From Baffinella frigidus (Eukaryota > Cryptophyceae > Cryptomonadales > Baffinellaceae): a stretch of DNA of 10,000 nt. The stretch lies in contig MU646303.1 in NCBI GenBank assembly GCA_026770585.1, forward strand, positions 891,694-901,693, in the 5' to 3' direction. A program made the translations under genes and the position numbers. This document shows, one piece after another, positions 1-6,030 of the stretch. Under the pieces are notes generated by a model. It did no database searches. It was not told where the DNA came from and worked only from the letters and a program-made list of their open reading frames with translations. Positions within the stretch are counted from its first letter, which is position 1, and the number at the start of each line of letters is the position of its first letter.

Positions 1-97
1 GGACCTTGAGAGAGGAGGCGATGGTGTTGTCCGTGAGCACACCCACCAGCACGCCAGCCGCAAGGGGCTCGCCTGGTCCAACCGAGGTTTGCAGGGT
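1..97 (-). CDS. possible partial exon of unknown protein, abutting telomere-like array
   Basis: The minus strand is open from about 97 to the window edge and reads a hydrophobic, protein-like stretch (QTSVGPGEPLAAGVLVGVLT followed by DNTIASSLKV). It has a clear coding flavour for so short a piece, but no start codon, no splice acceptor and no recognised domain. It would read leftward, away from the telomere-like array, and continue outside the window. A plus-strand frame is also open here, so the strand is uncertain. Function unknown. Confidence 0.2.
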
Positions 98-469
98 TGA
101 GTTCAGGGTTTAGGGTGTAGGGTTGAGGGTTTAGGGTCTAGGGTCTAAGGTTTGGGGTTCAGGGTTTAGGGTTTAGGGTTTAGGGTTTAGGGTTTAGGGT
201 TTAGGGTTTAGGGTTTAGGGTTTAGGGTGTAGGGTTTAGGGTTTAGGGTGTAGGGTTTATTGTTTATTGTTTATTGTTGAGGGTTTAGGGTTCAGGGTTT
301 AGGGTTTAGGGTTGTCTAGGGTTTAGGGTTTAGGGTTTAGGGTTTAGGGTTTAGAGTGCAGGGTTGAGGGTTTAGGGTTTAGGGTCTAGGGTCTAGGGTT
401 TCGGGTTTCGGGTTCAGGGTCTAGGGTTTGGGGTTTAGGGTTTAGGGTTTAGGGTTCAGGGTTTGGGGG
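96..469 (+). repeat. telomere-like TTTAGGG array (G-rich on plus strand)
   Basis: This is an array of TTTAGGG heptamers and close variants (TTCAGGG, TCTAGGG, TTGAGGG, TGTAGGG, TTTGGGG). Nine consecutive perfect units lie at 165-227 and another run near 317-352. The point substitutions and small length changes indicate an old interstitial array rather than a telomere kept up by telomerase. The G-rich strand points to the right, into the window. Arabidopsis-type TTTAGGG telomeres are known from plants, many algae, dinoflagellates and oomycetes. Confidence 0.95.
256..276 (+). repeat. block of three TTTATTG variant heptamers inside the telomere-like array
   Basis: Three consecutive TTTATTG units keep the 7-bp register of the surrounding array but carry TTG where GGG is expected. 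Three identical variant units in a row suggest one mutated unit that was then locally amplified. Confidence 0.8.
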
Positions 470-733
470 CTCGCCAGTCCCGCGCGCGACGAGTGGCGAA
501 CCGAGAAGTGGGGGGCGGACATTGGTGGTCAAATCCCCGGGAGCGTCGCCTTCCCGCTTCGCGCACAGGAGCGGCGACGCGGGGGCGCGCGTTGACGCTG
601 GCGCGTTGGGGCACGCGGGTTCGTAGGTGAAGGCGACTGGCGCGCGCGATGGCGACTGGCCACTGTGTCCCGCTCCCCCGTCCGTAGAGTTCGCGAGCAT
701 CGCGTTTGCGTCCTGCATTCAAAGCCACCCGCC
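470..733. other. GC-rich stretch without a convincing gene
   Basis: This segment is strongly GC- and CpG-rich compared with what lies on either side. Two overlapping minus-strand frames stay open through it (about 449-718 and 456-746), one with an ATG at 718. The predicted peptides are rich in Pro, Ala and Arg and run into telomere repeat at their ends, as expected from high GC alone. No domain, splice site pair or poly(A) signal supports a gene. A CpG-island-like promoter region or a gene fragment cut by the array are both possible. Confidence 0.4.
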
Positions 734-810
734 TGTCAGAACCCACACCCCCCTAGGACCCTAGCCAGAGGCCTGTGCTGTAGGGTCCTAGGGGGGTGCG
801 GTTTCTGACA
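734..810. repeat. 30-bp inverted repeat with 17-nt loop (hairpin, MITE-like)
   Basis: Arms at 734-763 and 781-810 pair at 28 of 30 positions around the 17-nt spacer 764-780. The outer ends begin TGTCAGAA and end TTCTGACA, and the inner part carries CCTAGGACCCTA and its complement. No target-site duplication is visible. A similar half-arm (GTAGGGCCCTAGGGGGGTGC) recurs at 9548-9567. It could be a small fold-back element or a palindromic repeat family. Confidence 0.85.
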
Positions 811-892
811 ACGCGAGGTCCTTGATTACTTTCCCTAATCAGTAGCCTGTTGCATGGGGAGACGCTCCAACATGCCTGGTTGGTGCAGGGTA

Positions 893-918
893 GCAATTGG
901 AGCAATTGGAGCAATTGG
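893..918 (+). repeat. 9-bp tandem repeat GCAATTGGA, about three units
   Basis: Units GCAATTGGA at 893-901 and 902-910 and a nearly complete third at 911-918 are identical. It is a short local duplication just left of a GA-rich microsatellite. Confidence 0.9.
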
Positions 919-929
919 CGGGTTGGTGT

Positions 930-968
930 GAGAGAGAGCGAGAGTGTGTGTGCGAGAGAGAGAGAGGG
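930..968 (+). repeat. GA/GT microsatellite
   Basis: An imperfect purine run of GA dinucleotides is interrupted by a GTGTGTGTG core at about 944-952. It is a simple-sequence repeat. The open reading frames crossing it give Arg/Glu-rich peptides that are by-products of the repeat. Confidence 0.9.
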
Positions 969-1059
969 TGGCGGGCGCTCGAAAGACTCCCCTACCACTC
1001 TCAACTGAGCCTGACAGGGTTTGTATCGGGACGGTACCAATCCGAGCGACTGAGTACAG

Positions 1060-1090
1060 AACCGTTGACTAATCTGATAAGTCAACGGTT
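1060..1090. repeat. 31-bp near-perfect palindrome (AACCGTTGACT arms)
   Basis: Perfect 11-bp arms AACCGTTGACT (1060-1070) and AGTCAACGGTT (1080-1090) extend with one mismatch to 15 bp each side of base 1075. It includes TTGACT on both strands, a W-box-like core. Its inner element GTTGACTAATC recurs at 1279-1289 and 1300-1310. It may be a dyad binding site or a small hairpin. Confidence 0.85.
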
Positions 1091-1121
1091 GTCTGACTCT
1101 CTCGTTGGCGGGTGCCATCAC

Positions 1122-1173
1122 CACCCCTTGTTTAGACCTGCAAAGGACACCCCTGGTTTAGACCTACAAAGGG
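1122..1173 (+). repeat. 26-bp tandem duplication
   Basis: Two adjacent 26-bp units (1122-1147 and 1148-1173) share the core TTTAGACCT.CAAAGG and differ at three positions. It is a simple local duplication with no sign of coding function. Confidence 0.9.
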
Positions 1174-1278
1174 TGGCGGGAAACCATCATGTCCGCGATC
1201 CACGTCTGCACGTCCGTGGTGCGGTTGTCGAAAGGGACGCATCTGCGGACACGACCACATCATGTCTTGGCACTTGCG

Positions 1279-1310
1279 GTTGACTAATCCCGAACGACTG
1301 TTGACTAATC
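1279..1310 (+). repeat. two direct copies of GTTGACTAATC
   Basis: The 11-mer GTTGACTAATC occurs at 1279-1289 and 1300-1310, and also as the left inner part of the dyad at 1064-1074. Three exact copies within 250 bp suggest a repeated short element, possibly a binding site with a TTGAC core. Confidence 0.75.
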
Positions 1311-1448
1311 CTCCGGCTGAGGTGCGCCCGGGCTGCCCTGCAAAGTAACGCTTCATCATCAGGAGGCACGGGCCTGGCAATGGAGCTTCCGGTTTGGCAA
1401 GGCTCGTGCAGTTGGTGGTGAGGCTCGTGGCCTAGTGAGCTCCCTGAG

Positions 1449-2422
1449 TCAACCAGGACCACTTTGGGCGGCCGCCTGGCTGCAGTGGCAGCAGTCAGTG
1501 TGTATCCGGCAGCGCGCTGGTTGGTAGGAGGGGAGTCTTGGTGTGGGGAAGGACCGCATGCTTTCGTTCCAGCGGGCAGCATTCGAGGCTGACCCCTCCT
1601 TCGACAATGTCTGCACCAACTCCACAAGCAGCGCGCGGCAGCTCCCTGCGTACCAACCAACCAACCACACACCATCAGCCATCCAGCAGCACCCTTCCCT
1701 GAAGAGGAAAGGAGGGAAAAATGGGGGGGCGGAGAAGATGCTCAGGCGAAGAACATGCTTCGATGTGGGCGTGTCCGCAGAGGCTCGGTGCACGCTGTCG
1801 CAGCGTGCACGCTGTCCTCACTTGCCCAACGGGAGTGCTAGTTGACCTGCGCCGATGTTGGAGCCGTCGTCCATTCGAAGGGCCCTCGAGCACACCGCGT
1901 GCTCCAACCGGAGCAGCGCCACGGCCTCAGCGCCTCCCTGCGGATCCGGCAGCACCGCACGCACCGAAACACGCTGCACACCCCAAACCTGCACTTCCGA
2001 AGCCAACCTGGCGCAAGACCCTGCAGTGAGCACCCAGTCCGAGGCGACCAAGGTGCCTGCACATACGACACGCCCGCTTCCGTCCAGGATGTCGACCACC
2101 TCAACCTGCGGCGCCTCTGGCAGTCCCGCGGAGCGGGCAGCAGGGTAGTGCCACCGCGGGAGGACCAACGCCGAACACTCGCCGCCTTGGGGTGGCGAGG
2201 AGATCTCAATTCTTCCACTGACGCCCAGATGCACCTGCCCGGCAGGTCGCATGCGTTCAGGGTGTCCGCCCAGGAGACCACGCGTAGGAGACACGCCTCG
2301 GCGAGTGAGGCACGAGGAGTGCAGGGTTGCAGGGTAGGAGTTGCCTGGTTGCACGGAGTGGAAGCGGCACAGACGGCGATGACGGCTGCTGCAATAAGTG
2401 CCGCGCACGACGACGGGGGCAT
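1449..2422 (-). CDS. probable secreted trypsin-like (S1 family) protein lacking catalytic His and Asp; split gene
   Basis: An ATG at 2422 opens a signal peptide (MPPSSCAALIAAAVIAVCAA, cleavage near AAS-T) and then a Cys-rich region. The reading frame must then change, by an intron or a frameshift somewhere in about 2110-2250. The second frame gives an S1 core: QVEVVDILDGSGRVV, then CAGTLVASDWVLTAGSC (2013-2063), then AVALLRLEHAV (about 1893-1925), then LALPLG. Chymotrypsin-fold enzymes have TAAHC and DIALL at these places; here His is replaced by Ser and Asp by Ala. The frame ends at a GTGAGG donor (1821). A strong acceptor (AG at 1699-1700) restores the frame to EGCCWMADGVWLVGWYAG, like the family's C..GWG segment, followed by LLVELVQTLSKEG. 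The stop is at 1449. No GDSGGP serine motif is seen. It may be a secreted pseudoprotease (oomycete glucanase-inhibitor proteins are a known parallel) or a decaying gene. Exon limits are inferred. Confidence 0.5.
1699..1821 (-). other. predicted intron (123 nt, GT-AG) in the trypsin-like gene
   Basis: On the minus strand the exon ends AA|GTGAGG at 1822/1821 and resumes after a long pyrimidine tract ending CTCTTCAG at 1699. The spliced frame joins LPLGK to EGCCW without a stop, although the unspliced frame stops at once (TGA at 1818-1820). The coincidence of a good donor, a good acceptor, frame restoration and a family-like GW segment after the junction supports the intron. Confidence 0.6.
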
Positions 2423-2502
2423 CGCCACGATCTTTCGCGCCAGAATAGATTTCAACTGCCACCTGATCCGAAGCAACCTTGAAGGGAATAGCAAGGGTCT
2501 GA

Positions 2503-2682
2503 CCACGCAAGAGTGTAGGGCTGACCTGGGAAAACAAGCCAGTTCACACGGAGTTTGGAACAAATTTCCGAAATTTCGATTTTTATGTGGGAAGAATGTC
2601 CACTTATGAACTTAAGAAATAGTAGAATTCTACTATTTCTCCTCTGGGCCACTCTGCCCTAGGATCCTACACTCTTGCGTGG
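2503..2682. mobile_element. 180-bp fold-back (MITE-like) element with 17-bp perfect inverted ends
   Basis: CCACGCAAGAGTGTAGG at 2503-2519 is repeated in perfect inverted orientation at 2666-2682. The interior is AT-rich compared with its surroundings and carries a 26-bp perfect palindrome (2615-2640). There is no coding capacity. No clear target-site duplication is visible, so the exact ends are uncertain. It sits 80 bp upstream of the signal-peptide ATG of the minus-strand trypsin-like gene, where it could overlap that gene's promoter or 5' UTR. It could be a non-autonomous DNA transposon or a large regulatory inverted repeat. Confidence 0.6.
2615..2640. repeat. 26-bp perfect palindrome centred on GAATTC
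   Basis: The half-site AGAAATAGTAGAA is followed immediately by its exact complement with no spacer, centred between 2627 and 2628. It lies inside the fold-back element and may form a cruciform or bind a dimeric protein. Confidence 0.95.
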
Positions 2683-2773
2683 GATGAGACTATTTCATCT
2701 TGTCCGAAGGGAACACGGGCGTGCAAGGATACCTTCACCCACCCCAAGAGAACCGCCCTGTATCCCCTCCTCA

Positions 2774-2900
2774 CGAGCCTCTGCACTGGAGAGCTAAACG
2801 CGATCCGAAAGCAAAAATGCTTTCTCTGCAGATCTTTTCTACGGAACGGCGTGTCGTTGGGCCATGTTGGGAGAAATTAAAACCTAAAGGACCTAAAGGG
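2774..2900 (+). repeat. dispersed repeat, copy 1 (about 127 bp)
   Basis: The first 58 bp (2774-2831, beginning CGAGCCTCTGCACTGGAGAG) are identical to 7628-7685. The remainder matches with scattered substitutions and a one-base indel up to the shared AACCTAAAGGACCTAAAGG. The left boundary is abrupt, since upstream sequences are unrelated. It does not look like a gene, as the frame is not conserved between copies. It may be part of a SINE or LTR-type element, or a segmental duplication. Confidence 0.9.
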
Positions 2901-2965
2901 CCTGGCGTGGCCCCACAGCGGACTTCGAAGGGATTTCGAATACCCCTAACCGATAAAACCTAAGG

Positions 2966-2989
2966 CCCTACGGTAGGCAATCCGTAGGG
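2966..2989. repeat. small hairpin, 8-bp arms
   Basis: CCCTACGG (2966-2973) and CCGTAGGG (2982-2989) are perfect inverted arms with an 8-nt loop. A further CCTACGG copy lies at about 3004-3010. Confidence 0.75.
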
Positions 2990-3336
2990 ACATAAGGGGT
3001 GTTCCTACGGACAAGGTAACGGAAAGGTGGCCCGATTTGGGCGATTCTGGCGAGTTGCGGTGCTTTTTGGTTTTTGGGGCCGCACCGAAGTTAAAGTGAA
3101 ACCTCAGCCCTCGACCCTCAACATTAACCCTCAACCCACGCTAAACCCTTAACCCTAATCCCTAAACCCTGAACCCAAAACCCCATACACTAAACCCACA
3201 ACCACAAACCATCAAACATGAACACTAACCCCTAAACCCCGAACACGCACCCGTACATCCCAAATCCTGAACCCCAAAGCCTCAATACCAAACCCTGAAC
3301 ACCACCCTAAACACCACACCTTAAACCTTTAACCCT

Positions 3337-3364
3337 CAAGCTTCTGGAGATTGGCGTTTTCCTA
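3337..3364 (+). repeat. non-telomeric motif in CCCTAAA array, copy 1
   Basis: The segment CAAGCTTCTGGAGATTGGCG plus TTTTCCTA interrupts the telomere-like array. It shares CTTCTGGAG.TTG with copies near 3517, 4124 and 4536. Confidence 0.8.
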
Positions 3365-3516
3365 AAACCTAAACCTTCAACCTTTAACCCTCAACCCTCA
3401 ACCCTAGACCCTGAAGAATGAAACCTAAACCCTAAACCCTAAACCCTAGACCCTAAACCCCAAACTGAAAACCCAAACACAAAACCCTAAATCCTAACCC
3501 TAAACCCTAACCCCTA

Positions 3517-3544
3517 AACCTTCTGGAGCTTGAGGTTGCACCAA
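3517..3544 (+). repeat. non-telomeric motif in CCCTAAA array, copy 2
   Basis: AACCTTCTGGAGCTTGAGGT followed by TGCACCAA. It matches copy 4 at GCTTGA.GTTGC.CCAA and copies 1 and 3 at CTTCTGGAG. It lies about 180 bp after copy 1. Confidence 0.8.
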
Positions 3545-4123
3545 GGCATAAATCCTACACCCTAATCCTTAAGCCCTAAACCCTAAACCCAAAACCCTAA
3601 ACCCTAAACCCCAAACCCTAAACCCCAACCCCTAAACCCCAAACCCTAAACCCTAAATCCTAAAACCTGACCCCTTATCCCTCCACCCTCAACCCTAATC
3701 TCTTCACCCTCAACCTTCAGACCTCGACCCTAAACCCTAAACCCTAAACCCTAAACCATGAACCATGTACCCTAAACACTGAATCTTCAACCCCAAACCC
3801 TTCATGTAAACCCCAAACCCTCAACCTTGAACTCTGAACCCAAAATCCTAAATCCTTAATCCTAAACCGCGCACCCTAAACCCTGAACCCTGAACCTAAA
3901 ATCCGCAGCCTTGAATCCTCAACCCTAAACCCTCGACCCCAAACCATAAACCCTAATCCGTTATCCCTTACCCCTAATGACACCTAACCCCATAACCCTC
4001 AACCCTCAACCCTCAACCCTCAACCCTAGACCCTAAACCCCAACTCCTAAACTTTGAGCCCTAAACCCTACACCCTAAACCCAAAATATTAAATTCTAAA
4101 CCCCCAATCCTCATCCCTAAACC

Positions 4124-4154
4124 GTCAAGCTTCTGGAGATTGAAATTTAACCAA
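4124..4154 (+). repeat. non-telomeric motif in CCCTAAA array, copy 3
   Basis: GTCAAGCTTCTGGAGATTGA followed by AATTTAACCAA. It is identical to copy 1 over the CAAGCTTCTGGAGATTG core and ends in CCAA like copies 2 and 4. Confidence 0.8.
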
Positions 4155-4535
4155 TACCTCAACCCTAAACTCCAAACCCTGAACGCTAAACCCTGAACCC
4201 CAAACCTTACACCCTGAACCGTGAACCGTAAATCCTAAACCGTAAACCCAATCCCTCAACCCTCAACACTCAAACCTTCAACCGTCAACCGTCAACCCCA
4301 AACCCTGAACAATAAACCCTCAACCCTGCACGCCACAACCTACTTGTAACCCACAAACCATACACCCTGAACCCTGGACCCTAAAACCTGAACCCAAAAT
4401 CATAAACCATGAACTTTTACCCCCATACTTTAAACCCTAGACCCTCCGCTTTTGGTTCACAACTCTGAACCCTAAACACTGAACCCTAAAACCTGAACCC
4501 TCAACCCTCAACCCTCAACCCTCAAGCCTAAACCC

Positions 4536-4565
4536 TCACGCTTCTGGGGCTTGATGTTGCCCCAA
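4536..4565 (+). repeat. non-telomeric motif in CCCTAAA array, copy 4
   Basis: TCACGCTTCTGGGGCTTGAT followed by GTTGCCCCAA. It is closest to copy 2 in its right half. A fifth, very degraded trace (CCGCTTTTGG) may exist near 4446. Confidence 0.75.
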
Positions 4566-5409
4566 CACCTAAACCCTAAACCTTCACCCTACACCCAAAA
4601 CTGTATGATTTATACCCTAAACCCTGAACCATGAATCCTGAACCCTCAACCCTCAACCCTAAACATTGAACCCTCAACCCAAACCCTTAAATCTTAAACT
4701 CTAAACCCTAAACCCCAAAACCTCAGCCCTAAACCCTAAACTCTAAACCCTAAACCCCACACCCCATATGCAAACCCCACACCCTCAACCCTCAACCCTG
4801 GACCCTGCACCCTACACCCAAAATCCTAAACCCACACCCTGAACCCTGACCCCTGAACCCAAACCCCTTAACCATGAGTTCTCAAACCTAAACCTTGAAC
4901 ACCAACCCCTAAACACTAAACCCTAAACTCCAAACCCTAAAACCTGACCTAAACCCTGTTCCCTGTACCCTGTACCCTAAACCCTAAACCCTTAACCCTA
5001 AACCCTTAACCCTAAACCCAAAACCTTAAAGCCTAAACCCTAACCCCCAAACCCAGACCCTAAAATCTGAACTTTAAACCCTGAACCGTAGCTCCTAAAC
5101 CCTCGACGCTCAATTGTAAATGACACATCCTGAAACCTACACCCTCAACACTGAACCCCAAAGGGTTTCCCACCATTTGAACCGTACACCCTTCACCCTC
5201 TACCATACACCCTACACCCTACACCCTAAACCTTAAACCCTAAACCCAAACCCTAAATCCTAAACCCTGAACCCTAAACCCCAAACCCCAAACCCTAAAC
5301 CCTAAACCCTAAACCCTAAACCCTAAACCTAGAACCTAGAACCCCAAACCTAGAACCTAAAACCTAGCACCTAACCCTCAACCCTCAACCCCAAACCCTC
5401 AACCCTCAA

Positions 5410-5479
5410 CCCTAAACCCTAAACCCTAAACCCTAAACCCTAAACCCTAAACCCTAAACCCTAAACCCTAAACCCTAAA
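5410..5479 (-). repeat. ten perfect CCCTAAA units
   Basis: Seventy bases of exact heptamer repeats form the best preserved tract of the large array, right at its junction with gene-bearing sequence. Perfect tracts at an internal edge suggest recent local expansion or repair-mediated insertion rather than an active chromosome end. Confidence 0.9.
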
Positions 5480-5518
5480 ACGTGAACCTAACACCTGAAA
5501 CCGAACGCACCTCGTTCG

Positions 5519-5940
5519 GTGTGCGGTGCAGGGCCCTGCCTACAACCTTTTTTGGAGGCCAATGTGGGTTGGAAGTCAGACAACATCAGGCGTCTCGCTG
5601 CGGGCAGGGCGTGGGATCCCAACTTCGTCGGCGACGATGATGTGCAGAACCTTGCTTTCAGTGACTCTGAAGATGGATCCGTGCGGCTTGACCAACCGGA
5701 ATCTGATGACGAGGTGGATGCTACGGATGCGGTCCAGCTTGACCTCTCTCAGTTTCTTGTCACAGACGTCGTCAGAGGCAGAGCGCGGAGGAAGATGAGA
5801 GCGAGGCAGAGAGCAGGAGCCCACAGAAGCGCGCTAACAAGGTCTCCAAGAATGGCACTAAGAAGGGAGCTAAGCTGGGCGATTCAGCTCGGGCAAACTC
5901 GACGACCAAAACACGCACCCGCACGCAAGTTCATAGATGA
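5519..5940 (+). CDS. 5'-incomplete gene: acidic then lysine-rich, probably nuclear protein
   Basis: One plus-strand frame reads WKSDNIRRLAAGRAWDPNF, then VGDDDVQNLAFSDSEDGSVR and an acidic DQPESDDE segment. The sequence then moves to another frame that reads EEDESEAESRSPQKRANK, VSKNGTKKGAKLGDSARANS and TTKTRTRTQVHR, stopping at TGA 5938-5940. The two frames fit one protein with an acidic region and a basic tail, typical of nuclear or nucleolar proteins. One intron that would join them runs from GT at 5714 (GAG|GTGGAT) to AG at 5775 or 5781, with the pyrimidine-rich stretch 5738-5765 upstream of the acceptor; a frameshift is the alternative. There is no ATG in frame at the 5' side, and the frame closes at 5489 where the telomere-like array begins. 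The gene is therefore truncated or its 5' exon lies elsewhere. Family not recognised. Confidence 0.45.
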
Positions 5941-5945
5941 TATCT

Positions 5946-5951
5946 TTTATT
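5946..5951 (-). terminator. AATAAA poly(A) signal of the RWP-RK gene
   Basis: AATAAA on the minus strand (TTTATT on plus) lies about 80 nt beyond the RWP-RK stop codon. It is only a few bases from the TGA (5938-5940) of the convergent plus-strand gene, so the two 3' ends probably overlap. Confidence 0.65.
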
Positions 5952-5993
5952 CACAATCGTTGTACAATATTACAATATGCTCCTCGAGCACAG

Positions 5994-6030
5994 CGCCTAG
6001 AGAGGGCGCCCATCGCCTAGATAGGGCGCC
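5994..6030. repeat. 17-bp tandem palindromic repeat at the RWP-RK stop codon
   Basis: CGCCTAGAGAGGGCGCC (5994-6010) and CGCCTAGATAGGGCGCC (6014-6030) differ at one base and are spaced 20 bp apart. GGCGCC ends allow hairpins in the mRNA of either convergent gene. The second unit touches the RWP-RK stop. Confidence 0.8.

Larger units (their letters stand above)
2683..3103. other. intergenic stretch without a gene, holding repeat copy 1 and a hairpin
   Basis: Plus-strand frame 2700-2963 is open but starts at a non-ATG codon and crosses the dispersed repeat (2774-2900). The second repeat copy has an indel that breaks the frame, so a protein is unlikely. The remainder before the CCCTAAA array shows no domain, splice signal pair or poly(A) signal. 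Confidence 0.6.
3104..5485 (-). repeat. long degenerate telomere-like CCCTAAA array (G-rich on minus strand)
   Basis: About 2.4 kb is made of CCCTAAA heptamers and variants (CCCTCAA, CCCTGAA, CCCCAAA, CCCTACA, CCCTAGA). Most of it is heavily diverged, with perfect runs mainly at its right end. It is in the opposite orientation to the array at 96-469, so the G-rich strands of the two arrays run toward each other. No gene is visible inside. Four copies of an unrelated motif of about 28 bp are embedded. The degeneracy marks it as an old interstitial or subtelomeric array. The best preserved repeats lie on the side away from the presumed old chromosome end. Confidence 0.95.

Noticed and set aside
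96-469. An active chromosome end
   Set aside because: Units are degenerate, the array is internal to continuous sequence, and unique sequence follows on the side where a chromosome end would be.
897-1283. A 128-codon plus-strand open frame with Glu/Arg repeats
   Set aside because: The peptide is produced by the GA/GT microsatellite and the frame then crosses short repeats with no coding character.
1436-1453. A minus-strand VDSGSS reading as the catalytic serine motif of the trypsin-like protein
   Set aside because: It lacks the GDSGGP context, lies in a different frame from the preceding exon, and needs an unsupported intron.
1842-2609. A 255-codon plus-strand open frame
   Set aside because: It is antisense to the trypsin-like gene, has no domain, and is explained by high GC on the coding strand.
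3104-5485. A CRISPR-like array, because of regular short repeats
   Set aside because: The repeats are 7-bp telomere heptamers without spacers, in a eukaryotic context. The four embedded motif copies are irregularly spaced.
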